A DNA stretch of 64,000 bases from Begonia masoniana (Eukaryota > Streptophyta > Magnoliopsida > Cucurbitales > Begoniaceae), in assembly GCA_022432975.1 (NCBI GenBank), contig CM039502.1, forward strand, positions 26,210,996-26,274,995, in the 5' to 3' direction. Each line of letters opens with the position of its first letter. Position 1 is the stretch's first letter. The notes below the pieces were generated by a model, which saw only the letters and a list, made by a program, of their open reading frames with translations, searched no databases and had not been told where the DNA came from. Below, piece after piece: positions 45,668 through 56,584 of the stretch. Made by a program: the position numbers and the translations under genes.

Positions 45668-46160
45668 AAATGGAAGGAGTTCAAATTTCTAAAAAAGCTA
45701 CAGTAGCCGACACCCTTCCCCTTTTCTCTCGGCGATTTCTTCTTCCCCAAGCTCCTGCTCTCGGTTGCCGTCATTCTCCCTCACCGGTGACTAGTTTCAG
45801 CCTGCATTTCCTCTTCGAATCCGCATCCGAGGTATGCATTAGACAATGCAGCTATCTATCAGTTCATTAGCTCTGTTTTCGGCCCGGCATTTGAACTTGG
45901 AATTTAGCAATGGCCGTGTTGCTTTAGAACATTTCGAATCCGAGGGTAGTAATGTCAACCCGAATAGATTCTAGACATTTTAAGTAATCTAACTCAGATT
46001 TAATTGATTGTTGAATCTGCTGTCCTATCTCGGATTTCAGATTCTGTGCAGAGCATTAGACTAAGGGATTCGGGGGTGACTCTAGCTATTAGATTTTAGG
46101 ATGACTGATGACTAGAACTTTTAGGACTTTATTTAACTATTGTAATGTGAAATATGCTAG

Positions 46161-46205
46161 GTGAAGGAGCTGAAGGAAAGTGATTCAAGTTGCTAAGGAA
46201 TCCAG
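46161..46205 (+). other. Candidate 45-nt micro-exon in Solo-4
   Basis: Preceded by ATATGCTAG and followed by GTAAGT (the CCAG/GTAAGT consensus). Positional counterparts: 62942-62991, 28022-28061 and 57083-57136, all on the minus strand. Confidence 0.4.
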
Positions 46206-46854
46206 GTAAGTGAATGTACTAAGTTTCCGGCCAATAGGGCCCTACATCAAAGGGTTATGTTAGATTTAGTGAACGTTGTCCACTGTATGTTTGAGGAAAT
46301 GTCGGAGAATATGATGAAATGTCGATGGATATGGTTCTGTTATTCTGATGTACTCCCCTGTTATAGTTCGATGATTAAGTGCATTTATGTTATGCATCAT
46401 GTTTTACTCCTCAAGCATATGAAAATGTTTTGAAATATGTTTTCTCATGAATAAGATAAGAAGATAAAACTTATGCAACGTGGTTAAGTGAGGGTTGGGG
46501 GTGGTTCGGCGTATGTCACAGTCCGCAGTAGGACATATGAATACGACCCGCAGTAGGGACCATGATCAAACTCACTGTCGAACCCCCTTTACCAGCACAA
46601 ATCCTCTCTTAAATCCACATAATGTAATGAAGAATACGAATGATGAAAGGAATGATGAATATGAGCATGTCTACGAATGATGATTATGAACTATGAATAC
46701 GAGATACGATTATGAATGATGATTAAGGTAAGTACATGAAAAGAAAAGACTTATGAGCACGTTTTTTTTTTCCTCCAAGTTATGCATTCATGAACTCATA
46801 ATAGTTTGCATTCCTTACTAAGCCTTAGGCTTACAGTTACACCTTATGATGTAG

Positions 46855-46869
46855 GTGAAGAAATATCCG
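46855..46869 (+). other. Candidate 15-nt micro-exon in Solo-4
   Basis: GTGAAGAAATATCCG, preceded by GATGTAG and followed by GTGAGG. It corresponds to the 18-nt blocks of the other LTRs. Confidence 0.35.
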
Positions 46870-47169
46870 GTGAGGAATTCAAAGTTGATGAAAACGTCTA
46901 AACTGGTTGCTGGAAGGTACTCAGAGGGTGAGGTCTGTGGCTGGATGGCGAAATGAGACTCCTGGTCGTACTCCTATGTTTTTAGTATGTTTATGAATAC
47001 TGAGGTTTAATTATGGTAGATTTACCTTAAGTATGAGAGTCAAGACCTGTTTGAATGAGTTCCTTACTTTGAGGATAACTAAGAAACCATGAAGAGATTA
47101 TATGATATTGAGTCTTCCGCTATGTGTATTCTGAATGGATTGTGTTTAAGAGATGTATAAAAGTAGTGT

Positions 47170-47700
47170 TAAGCTTCTAGCCGACGCCATCGGCAGAAGA
47201 TGTGTCATTTAGTATGCTCATCTTCCGGCTGACGTCATCGGCAGGAGATGTGCTAAATGTTAAGTTGCTTTCCGGCTGATGTCATCGGCAGGAGGATTGT
47301 GATGGGAGTCGGGTAAGTTTGTCTTCCGGGGGACGTCATCGGAAGAGGAAAGGTATTTGTCTTCCGGCTGACGTCATCGGTAGATAAGGAGTATTTGCCA
47401 TCGGCAGATGGTGAGTTAATCTGTCGGAAGATGTAGTTGTCTTAAGCCATCGGCAGATGACGGCAATGTCTGTTATCTGGCGGTCGGTATGAGTAGTGAG
47501 TTAAGCTATCGGAAGATGCGATGCCACGTCATCGGCAGATATAGCGTATTTGCCATCGGCAGATGAGAGCATCGTTTATTGTTCTCTCATCGGCAGATGT
47601 AGACGACTTCCGTTGTATAATTGAACGGTGTTTTAATTGGTCACACGAGTTGCACGTGACTGTCGGCAGATGCAAATGTGTGTGCCTACCGATAGATGTT
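47170..47700. repeat. Palindromic TGACGTCA repeat block in Solo-4
   Basis: At least five near-palindromic units of the type CTTCCGGCTGACGTCATCGG followed by CAG(A/G)AGATG, for example 47219-47250, plus shorter CATCGGCAGATG units. Arms CATCTTCCG and CGGCAGGAGATG can pair almost fully around TGACGTCA (47230-47237, 47369-47376). Confidence 0.88.
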
Positions 47701-47703
47701 TAA

Positions 47704-48606
47704 TGAATCTTGTGAGATGCACGTGCTGACCGGTAGAATAATGAATCTTGTGAGATGCACGTGCTGACCGGTAGAATAATCTTGTGAGATGCACGTGCTG
47801 ACCGGTAGAATAATGAATCTTGTGAGATGCACGTGCTGACCGGTAGAATAATGAATCTTGTGAGATGCACGTGCTGACCGGTAGAATAATGAATCTTGTG
47901 AGATGCACGTGCTGACCGGTAGAATAATGAATCTTGTGAGATGCACGTGCTGACCGGTAGAATAATGAATCTTGTGAGATGCACGTGCTGACCGGTAGAA
48001 TAATGAATCTTGTGAGATGCACGTGCTGACCGGTAGAATAATGAATCTTGTGAGATGCACGTGCTGACCGGTAGAATAATGAATCTTGTGAGATGCACGT
48101 GCTGACCGGTAGAATAATGAATCTTGTGAGATGCACGTGCTGACCGGTAGAATAATGAATCTTGTGAGATGCACGTGCTGACCGGTAGAATAATGAATCT
48201 TGTGAGATGCACGTGCTGACCGGTAGAATAATGAATCTTGTGAGATGCACGTGCTGACCGGTAGAATAATGAATCTTGTGAGATGCACGTGCTGACCGGT
48301 AGAATAATGAATCTTGTGAGATGCACGTGCTGACCGGTAGAATAATGAATCTTGTGAGATGCACGTGCTGACCGGTAGAATAATGAATCTTGTGAGATGC
48401 ACGTGCTGACCGGTAGAATAATGAATCTTGTGAGATGCACGTGCTGACCGGTAGAATAATGAATCTTGTGAGATGCACGTGCTGACCGGTAGAATAATGA
48501 ATCTTGTGAGATGCACGTGCTGACCGGTAGAATAATGAATCTTGTGAGATGCACGTGCTGACCGGTAGAATAATGAATCTTGTGAGATGCACGGCTGACC
48601 GGCTAG
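47704..48606 (+). repeat. 38-bp minisatellite, 24 copies
   Basis: Period 38, unit starting TGAATCTTGTGAGATGCACG and ending GGTAGAATAA. One unit (47780-47813) is 34 bp; the last is partial and diverged. Other copies look identical. Each contains GCACGTGC, a G-box-like palindrome. Because 38 is not divisible by three, the minus strand is open in all three frames with the same cyclic peptide, an artefact. Confidence 0.96.
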
Positions 48607-49299
48607 GGTAAGTTTAGAAACTCGAGTTTGTCGTTAGCGATCGCAGGACGGTGAAAGATAAATGCGGTTATTACAGCGAATTTAAGTTAAGTTAGGATGA
48701 GCTATGATATAAACCAAAAAAAAGTATACTACGTTACAGAGGTATATAAAAGTACGGATACAGTTAAAGAAAAGTCATGACACGTGACGAACCTTCTCGG
48801 GTCGTCACACCTAATGTCATAAGCAGAATACCGATTAGATCATCACTAACCTTAACCTTATATCGTTCAGAAACCTAAGGAGCTAGTTTGGAAAACTCTG
48901 GTTATCGAACATTCTCAACACTAAACCCGAACTCAACACACTCGCAGCCTTATCAAAAATACACGCATTGTACTTTCTCTGCTATATAGCCACTAAAATC
49001 TCAAGATAACGAAAGAAAAACTTACCTAGTTTGAAGGAGAATCGAGCGAGGGAAAATCACCTAGAGAGCTCGACTGCCTGAGCTGAAAATCCAAAGAGGA
49101 AAATGAGGGAACAATGGCGGCTAAACCTCATTAAACCCTCCCTTAAATGCGTTATCCACAATAAATTACAATTTACCATTTTATCCTTGCTCAATCACTT
49201 GTTAACCTAATCACTAAATCACCCATATTTCAATTATAAAACATTCTCTATAAATGGAAAAAGGTAAATCGGTTAATGGAAACCGGGTGTTACACCTTT

Positions 49300-50606
49300 A
49301 CTTTAAAAACTTAAGCCTTGGGATAGAAATATGTCTGGCTGTCGCAACCACCCCCCCGAAAGCTCAAGCCACTAGCCACCTAATCGTCGGACTGAGGCAC
49401 AAAGTCTTCATCCACAGGATCCGTACCTTACAACAAGGAGTTCACCTATGAGTCTAAAACTCAGTAAGAACATGAATAAAATGCAGTGATGCATATGCTA
49501 TGCATGAACTTTCAGAATACAGTGACAGTACATTACATTACGTTTCACTGGCAGAAGGGTATAAGTGGGGCTTATAGAGGAACTGGCGAGTGCACTATCA
49601 GGCACATACAGATATACAGAATATAACATAAACAGAGGGCCAGTCCCCATCCCACACTTAACCGATACATTATATTCAGATTTTTCTTTTATCTTTCTTA
49701 ACTTCAAAACGTGTACAGAAAATATTTTGCATGAGCTTTCAGGGAAAAACGTATATGCATGGACATTTACAGTGCTTAAAATTAAAACAGCAGACAACAG
49801 AAATAAAACGGCAGAACATGAAGAGAAATGCAGAAAACTTAGAACGTAACTCTAACTTATCTACCCAAAACAACCCGACAAAAGTAAAACCTAGTATCTC
49901 CGAGTTGTAGGGTCTTAAGGGCCAATCTACACACATGAACTTACTTGTTTGCTGTAGAGTTGATAGTCTTAAATGTGTTGCCTCGGTGATGCACGAACCT
50001 ATACATGCATGAAAAGAAAATAAACAGAGCTGCAAATGCTAACTAATAACTTAGTAGAATATGCTTCAAACTCTATTCAAACCTTTTGAAAACAACCAAC
50101 GTGTTTTCATCCAAAACAGTGAGTTCTCTCCAAATTATCATAACCCCAAACTACAACGAAACTCACATTTTAACTTATCCAAACCCGTTAACTTTAGCAG
50201 ATGTTTACCTTAGGCAGAGAAACAGAAGAAAACTGAGGAGATCGAAGGAGCTTCGAAGGGCATTTGTCGTCTGGAAGAGAGAAAACAGAGGGGAGTGGAA
50301 AGAAGCAAAGGAGAAATGAGGGTTTCACGTAGGAGGAAAGAGAAGAAGAACATGGCTTCTTCAACAAGTTGCCAAGTGTCACTCAACCATTGGCTTCCTC
50401 CCACCAACCTTAATTGGCTTCCTATTTTGCCCTTCCATTGGTTTTTAACTAAATTACTATTTAGTTTGCCAAATCGGTTTTACGAATCACCCACATTCAA
50501 TTGAAACCATCGGTAAATTCATAAAATATACACTGTATAAATATTCCCATTAATTCCATCTAATAATTTAAGGAATATTTACATGGCAAAAATACCGGGT
50601 GTTACA
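49300..50606 (-). repeat. 3' LTR of Gyp-C, second segment
   Basis: Continues the left LTR after Solo-3; collinear with 56441-57744. It includes a 19-nt version (49427-49445) of the block that is 18 nt in the right LTR. Confidence 0.9.
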
Positions 50607-50619
50607 TCCCACCCACCTT
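50607..50619 (-). promoter_or_regulatory. Polypurine tract of Gyp-C
   Basis: Plus-strand TCCCACCCACCTT abuts the LTR end GTTACA. On the element strand it reads AAGGTGGGTGGGA. Confidence 0.7.
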
Positions 50620-50645
50620 AACAGAATTTTGTCCCCAAAATTTGC

Positions 50646-52009
50646 TTAAGCGAATAGGTCCGGATATTGGGCTCTAACATCTTGTTGTCTTTCCCATGTG
50701 GCTTCCTCCACATTATGATTGCGCCATAAAACTTTCACCAATAGGACTACCTTGTTGCGCAACACCTTGAGTGAAGTATCCAATATCTGTATGGGCCTTT
50801 CTTCATATGTCAGCGTCGGCATGATATCAAAGTCCACCTGTTTCACGATCTGAGTTGGATCTCGTACACATTTTCTCAGCGTCGAGACATGGAAAAGGTT
50901 GTGAACTCCATCCATTGATGCTGGCAACTGTAGTCTGTAACCCATGCTTCCCACACGCTTTAAGATAGAAAAATGTCCAATAAACCGTGGGCTGAGCTTC
51001 CCTTTCTTACCAAATCTCATTACGCCGTTGAAAGGTGACACTTTCAAAAATACTTCATCGCCCTCAGCAAACTCTAAGTCTCTTCTTCTATGGTCCGCAT
51101 AACTCTTCTGTCGACTCTGAGCAATTTTTATTCGTTACTTAATAGCAGCAATTACTTCGGACATCTGCTGTAATAACTCAGGGCTGATAAGCTTGGCTTC
51201 TCCTACTTCATCCCAACACAATAGGGATCTACACTTCCTACCGTAAAGAGCTTCATATGGAGCCATGCCGACCGTAGCCTGGTAGCTATTATTATAAGCA
51301 AACTCCACTAACGGCAAATATCTACGCCAAGGAGCATGAAATTCCAGCACACACGACCTTAACATATCCTCTAATATCTGGATCGTTCTCTCGGATTGTC
51401 CGTCAGTCTGTGGATGAAAGGCTGTGCTGAAGTTTAACTTGATACCCAAGGAGTGTTGCAAGCTTTTCCAGAATCTTGATGTGAATCTTGGGTCCTGGTC
51501 AGATACAATCGATACTTGCACCCCATGCAGCTTGATGATCTCACTAATGTATAGCTCTGCATACTGGTCCTTAGCCGTCCTTGGTAGGCCAACAACGAAG
51601 TCCATAGTGATATTCTCCCACTTCCATTCAGGGATCGGAAGAGGTTGAAGCATTCCACCTGGTTGTTGATGTTCAGCTTTGACTTGTTGACATATCATTC
51701 AAGACTCCACATATTTGCTACTTCATTCTTCATAATCGGCCACCAGAAGTGAAGTTTCAAGTCTTGATACATCTTTGTGTTTCTAGGATGCACTCAGAAA
51801 GAAGACGAGTGGGCTTCTGACATGATGCTCTTTCGTAGCTCTTCATCTCTCGGAACATACCATCGGTCTCTGAACTTCAGAATACCATCTCCCGAATAGC
51901 TGAACACGGAAGAGGCCATGGGCAACTTGCTCACTATATCAGCCATCTCCTTTGAATTGGTCTTCTGGGCTTCTTTAATTCGGTCTAGGATGGTGGGCCA
52001 TAGTGTCAA
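50646..52009 (-). pseudogene. Gyp-C integrase and chromodomain-like tail
   Basis: Read leftwards. Linker and zinc region (RWYVPRDEELRK...SEAHSS), with a stop at about 51794 and a frameshift near 51700. Catalytic core 51698-51135 with TMDFVVGLPRT, SIVSDQDPRFTSRFW and GQSERTIQILEDM, so the three acidic residues are present. Between GLPRT and DQYAELY (near 51575) about 25-30 residues of the core are deleted. C-terminal part 51047-50646 has the GPY/F-like segment (PRFIGHFSILKRVG) and a chromodomain-like end (VLLVKVLWRNHNVEEATWE). Chromodomains are thought to guide insertion into heterochromatin. Confidence 0.88.
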
Positions 52010-52042
52010 GTCCGCTAGTATGGCCGATAGCCCATAAACTAT

Positions 52043-53902
52043 CTACATATCAAACTTCTGAATCTCTCTCCTCATAGGCATTGATATGGCCGACATAGCT
52101 GGTTGCATAGTAGCTGGCATCCTGCTCAATGCATCGGCTACCACGTTAGCTTTTCCCGGGTGGTATTTAATCTCAATGTCGTAATCTTTCACAAATTCTA
52201 ACCACCGCCTTTGTCTGATGTTTAACTCTTTCTGGGTAAATATGTACCTCAAGCTTTTTTGATCCGAAAACACCTTACACGATTGCCCATACAAGTGGTG
52301 TCTCCATACTTTTAGTGCATAAACAACTGCCGCTAACTCCAGATCGTGAGTAGGGTAGTTTTGCTCATGACTCTTCAATTGTCTGGATGCGTATGCCACT
52401 ACTTTCCCTTCTTGCATTAATACACATCCCAGACCAATCCTCGACGGGTCACAATAAACACTAAATTTTCCGTCTTCAACTGGCAATACTAACAAAGGAG
52501 TAGTGGTCAATTTTTGCTTAAGCGTCTGAAAACTCAACTCATAAGCTTTAGACCGCTTGAACCTGATGTCTTTCCTCGTTAAGCTAGTCATGGCTTTCGC
52601 TATCACAGAAAATCCCTTAATAAACTTTATGTAATAACCCACTAACCCGATAAAACTCCGTACTTCGGTGGCATTCCTCGGTCTCGGCCATTCTCTCACA
52701 GCCTGAATCTTGGATGGATCTATCGAAACTCCTTCTGCAAACACCACGTGGCCTAGGAAGTTAATTCTGCTCAACAAAAATTCACATTTCGACAGCTTGG
52801 CGTACAATTGATGTTGTTTTAGAGCTGACAGCACCATAGCTAAGTGCTTTTCATGCTCCACCTCATTCTAAGAATAAACCAGGATGTCGTCGATGAAGAC
52901 GATTACAAATTTATCCAAGAAGTCCTGGAATATCCTGTTCATCAGGTCCATAAATGCCGTCAGAGCATTAGTTAACTCGAACGACATTACCAAGAACTCG
53001 TAGTGTCCGTACCGGGTCCTGAAGGCGGTCTTTGGAATATCATCAGCCCTGACCTTCAATTGGTAATAACCGGAGCGCAAGTCAATCTTTGAAAATGCCC
53101 GAGCCCCTTGTAGTTGGTCAAATAGATTGTCGATCCTCGGCAACGGGTACTTATTCTTGATGGTTAACTTGTTTAGCTCACAGTAGTCGATGCACATACG
53201 TAGGGACCCATCCTTCTTCTTGACGAATAAGATAGGAGCGCCCCACGGGAAGAAACTAGGGCGCACAAAGCCCTTGTCCACCAATTCCTTTAGCTGAGCC
53301 TTCAACTCCCTCAGCTCTATTGGTGCCATTCGGTACGGATTCTTCGATACCGGTTCGGCACCAGGACATACATCAATCTCAAACTCAATTTCGCGATCCG
53401 GTGGCAATCTCGGTAAGTCATCTAAGAAAACCTCCGAGAAGTTTCAAACTACCGGAATATTTCAAAGTTCCACCTCGCCTTGCTTTCGAACATCTACCAC
53501 ATGGGCAAGAAATCCGACGCATCCTGACCTCATCAGCCGTTGAGCTTTTAAGGAGGATATAATAGGTATACTGCGCTTCTCCGGTATAGCCTGATAAGAG
53601 AACTCGTTCTCGTTCCGGTGCTTAAACGATATCAGCCCGAACCTGCAGTTGATGGTGGCGTGATGTCTAAATAGCCAGTCCATCCCCAGAATCACATCGT
53701 ATCCTCTCATACCGATAACGATAAGATTGGCATACAACTTCTGGTCTCCTACTGACACTATATCACCCCGTACAACCTGGTCAGAGTGCATAAACTCTCC
53801 GGATTGTAGCATAATGCTGTAGGGCTGATCTGACGGCGTACAACAAAACTTCTGTCTAACCACGAAGTCCATTGCCACAAATGAATGTGTGGCCCCCATG
53901 TC
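52043..53902 (-). pseudogene. Gyp-C protease, reverse transcriptase and RNase H
   Basis: In frame with gag apart from stops. The protease starts at the gag stop: the active site DSGATHS reads DMGATHSF, directly preceded by TAG (53903-53905). A second stop lies at 53462. RT spans 53407-52868 with [30 protein letters not shown] and the catalytic FIDDILVYS, then a TAG at 52868-52870. Thumb and RNase H follow at 52861-52043 ([71 protein letters not shown]). The polyprotein would need readthrough of at least four stops, so it is inactive. Confidence 0.9.
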
Positions 53903-54997
53903 CTACAAGGTATAAGCAGATGTATCACATATTGAAATTGTACCTGTAATTGCTGTATACTGGGTGGCATCCTCATCATTCTCTATCATTGCAAAAGCTC
54001 TAAGTATGGCCTGATTTGGTCTCGTGTCCGGCATTGGGCAATCCCGGACGTGATGGCCTTCTTTGCCACATCGAAAGCATTGGCCGGTTATGAGTCTGCA
54101 TTCCCCTCTGTGAATTTTCCGACATCGCGGGCATACGGAAAGCTGAGGAGCTCCCATTGGTCTCTTTCCCTTGTCTTGATAAGTGATGGTCTCATTGGGC
54201 CTCTTAATGCTCCTGTTCTGTTGCTGTTGAGATTGCAAATTTTGACTTCTTTGTTGTTGTTGTTGTTGAGGGGGATCACGGAGAAATCTCTTCGACGAAT
54301 CCCTCTGTCTCTGGGACTTTATTTCTAAAGCCTCCAACTGATAAGCCTTGGCCACCACTCTCGGGTACGGTGCCTCATCAAATCCCCCGGTTGTGATCCC
54401 TCGTAAAAGGTCCATCTTCAGACCTTGAATAAACTTGTGTACTTTATTCTCATCGGTGACCACCAAATGTGTTGCATAGCGGGACAAGGACTCAAACGTC
54501 TGAACGTATTCAGCCACTGATCTGTATTGTCGTAGCCGAGAGAATTCAACCAATTTTTCCTTCCTCATACTGCGGTCGAAATACTTCTTGTAAAAGATAT
54601 TCTTGAATCCCTCCCAGCTTAATGCCACAGTAGTTGACCGCACTGTGTCCCACCAAAATCCAACATTCTTGGTGAGATGAAACGTGGCACATGTAACCTT
54701 CTTGCTCTCCTCCACTTCGGAATAGTTGAACATTTGTTCAATCTGCCGAACCCATTCCTCAGCGTGAGCTGGATCCGTCGATGATCCGTCAAACATCGGC
54801 GGATGGAGTCGTCGGAACCTATCTCCACTGGTATCACGTGGAGCATTACCACGATTGTTATTTCTGTTATCTTCTCTGGCCATCAAACGTTCCACCATGC
54901 GGGACTGTACACCCACCAGCTCAATTAATCGATCTATGGCCCTGGCACTATCGCTTGCTTTATCATGGTGTCCTCTCACCATTTCTAAGAAAACCAT
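53903..54997 (-). CDS. Gyp-C gag, open reading frame intact
   Basis: A 364-codon frame with no internal stop. It starts at the first ATG downstream of the primer site (leader about 130 nt). Capsid core at about residues 60-230 (RLHPPMFDGSSTDPAHAEEW; CATFHLTKNVGFWWDTVR; VAEYVQTFESLSRYA). Then a Gln-rich linker (about 245-265) coded by a CAA/CAG run, and at about 295-325 a CPRCRKIHRGEC segment followed by a CCHC knuckle CFRCGKEGHHVRDC with all four zinc ligands. It ends at TAG where the protease should continue. In active relatives gag and pol form one frame, so the stop may be a lesion. Gag alone could still be translatable and assemble particles; expression is unknown. Confidence 0.85.
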   Translation of the reverse strand: MVFLEMVRGHHDKASDSARAIDRLIELVGVQSRMVERLMAREDNRNNNRGNAPRDTSGDRFRRLHPPMFDGSSTDPAHAEEWVRQIEQMFNYSEVEESKKVTCATFHLTKNVGFWWDTVRSTTVALSWEGFKNIFYKKYFDRSMRKEKLVEFSRLRQYRSVAEYVQTFESLSRYATHLVVTDENKVHKFIQGLKMDLLRGITTGGFDEAPYPRVVAKAYQLEALEIKSQRQRDSSKRFLRDPPQQQQQQRSQNLQSQQQQNRSIKRPNETITYQDKGKRPMGAPQLSVCPRCRKIHRGECRLITGQCFRCGKEGHHVRDCPMPDTRPNQAILRAFAMIENDEDATQYTAITGTISICDTSAYTL

Positions 54998-55127
54998 ATA
55001 AACAAAATAATTAAATTTTATAAACAGGAATTTTTACGTGAACCTAAACACTTACAGTTGGTGGAGCGATCTCACGTGGCAGGTTGTACAACCAGACATT
55101 TCTCCAGAACCGTTTTTAAAACCTAGC
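54998..55127 (-). other. Leader of Gyp-C
   Basis: Short non-coding leader between the primer site and gag. Confidence 0.7.
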
Positions 55128-55140
55128 GGCTCTGATACCA
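55128..55140 (-). promoter_or_regulatory. Primer-binding site of Gyp-C (tRNA-iMet)
   Basis: The minus strand reads TGGTATCAGAGCC, four bases inside the 5' LTR. Confidence 0.9.
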
Positions 55141-55663
55141 TAACTGTGACAGCCCCGGACCCGATCGGGGTCGAGGAGCCATCACTCCGGAAAATTTCAA
55201 AACGTGGACTATTATTTTTTTTATTTAAATAGACTAAACTTTTTAAAAAATACAAACCCTTAAAACTTTACAGAGAGGGAAAACATTCTCTGGATTTGAA
55301 AGCAAAACGGGAAACAGTTAAAATCGGATTACAAAATGAATGACAGAAGAAAAGCAGGAAGACTGGAACACTTAAAAATTTGGATGTAAACCTTCTCTGA
55401 CATTGAGGTGAGAAAAACAGGAAGAACAGGAATGACCAACAGATGGAAACGGGAAGAAAAGGGATATATAAAAACTTGGACTGCAGAAATAGAAGACTGA
55501 AGAAATCAGAATACTTTGATCGTTTAAATAAAAAGGCTGGATGGACGACAAACATGCAAAGGAAAACGTGATAAAATATATGCAGTGAAAATAAATGAAA
55601 AACATAAACTGGAAGACATACTGGGAGAAAGGCTATAGTGAATAACATGATCGGGTGATGTAG

Positions 55664-56070
55664 GGCGGAAGAAGTAAATAAACTGGGGCGGAAGAAACAA
55701 GGCAGAAGATGTGACTAAACCGGGGCGGAAGAAGTAGGGCGGAAGATGTAGGTGAACTGGGCGGAAGATCTGGGTGAATGACGTCAGGCGGAAGATGTAG
55801 TGAACTGGGCAGAAGATATAGGTGAATAACATCAGGCGGAAGATGTAGTGAACTGGGCAGAAGATATAGGTGAATGACGTCAGGCGGAAGATGTAGTGAA
55901 CTGGGCGGAAGATATAGGTGAATGATGTCAGGCAGAAGATGTAGTGAACTGGGCGGAAGATATGGGTGAATGACGTCAGGCGGATGACTTAAATAAACCG
56001 GAGGACTTAAATAAACCGGGGCGGTGGATATAGCCATAAGGCGGTAGATGTAGCGGAAGACTCAGTTTTA
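55664..56070. repeat. GGCGGAAGATG/TGACGTCA repeat block, right LTR of Gyp-C
   Basis: Four or more composite units of about 54 bp (GGCGGAAGATGTAGTGAACT, then GGGCGGAAGATATAGGTGAA, then TGACGTCA). TGACGTCA is at 55779-55786 and recurs; a few units carry AACATCA or TGATGTCA instead. It has more units than the left LTR, which accounts for most of the LTR length difference. Confidence 0.88.
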
Positions 56071-56566
56071 AAGGCAGAATTGACAAATTTTAACAGGAAG
56101 ACATATAAACAGAGAGCATAAAACAGAAAGCATAAAAGTTTCAAACCCTCAAAACCCGATTCAGAACAAAGTTGTAAAACATGCTTTACAGATGACAGAG
56201 ATTCAAGAAAAACAAACTGCATGGATAGTTCTAAAACTCGAGACCATCCATGCACAACCTAAAAAGGAAGATTTCCAAGCAGTTCCAGAATATTTCAAAT
56301 TATACATACAACTGTCAAATACAGAGATTTAAAAACTTAGACATCGGAACCTATACATTATCCAAATTTTCAACAAAATCCCAATAGAGTTTTAAAACAG
56401 AAACACCAGAATCCTAGTAGAGTTTACAGACATGACCTTTACTTTAAAAACTTAAGCCTCGGGACAGAATTATGTCTGGCTGCCATAACCACCCCCCGAA
56501 AGCTCAAGCCACTAGCCACCTAATCGTCAGACTGAGGCACAAAGTCCTCATCCACAGGATCCGTAC

Positions 56567-56584
56567 CTACAACAAGGAGTTCAC
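56567..56584 (-). other. Candidate 18-nt micro-exon in the Gyp-C LTR
   Basis: The minus strand reads GTGAACTCCTTGTTGTAG, preceded by CATAG and followed by GTACGG. Confidence 0.4.

Larger units (their letters stand above)
45509..48809 (+). mobile_element. Solo LTR (Solo-4), 3.3 kb, plus orientation
   Basis: TGTAACACCCGAC to GGGTCGTCACA, with perfect duplication CCTAA at 45504-45508 and 48810-48814. It is inserted in Solo-3. The reverse complement resembles the outward edge of Gyp-D LTRs, so it lies in the opposite orientation. In order along the plus strand: TATA-like GTATTTAAAG (45658-45667), a CT-rich leader (to 45831), donor GTATGC, a 45-nt block 46161-46205 bounded by GCTAG and GTAAGT, a 15-nt block 46855-46869, a TGACGTCA hairpin block (47170-47700) and a 38-bp minisatellite. 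No internal coding region. Confidence 0.88.
43912..49294 (-). mobile_element. Solo LTR of the Gyp-D family (Solo-3), split by Solo-4
   Basis: TGTAACGCCCC at the left and GGGTGTTACA at the right, duplication CCTTT at 43907-43911 and 49295-49299. Net length about 2.08 kb after removing Solo-4. The uninterrupted target is seen in the right LTR of Gyp-C near 56436. It contains the TGACGTCA repeat block (44240-44520), the duplicated 96-bp block (45107-45298) and candidate splice sites. Confidence 0.92.

Noticed and set aside
45640..45870. A 76-codon plus-strand frame in Solo-4 that looks like a small gene
   Set aside because: It lies just after the TATA-like box in the CT-rich leader of an LTR. 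No homologous frame is kept in the related LTRs, so it is treated as leader sequence.
47633..48592. Three overlapping minus-strand frames of 276-319 codons encoding a cyclic 38-residue repeat
   Set aside because: A product of the stop-free 38-bp minisatellite. All three frames encode the same cyclic peptide, and there is no unique sequence or start context.
39502..48606. Regularly spaced repeats that could be mistaken for CRISPR arrays
   Set aside because: Units are head-to-tail with no unique spacers, there are no cas genes, and the DNA is plant nuclear.
49498..50035. Frames repeated at 56637-57173 that could suggest a conserved small protein
   Set aside because: Both are in the paired Gyp-C LTRs, so similarity comes from LTR identity and not from coding constraint.
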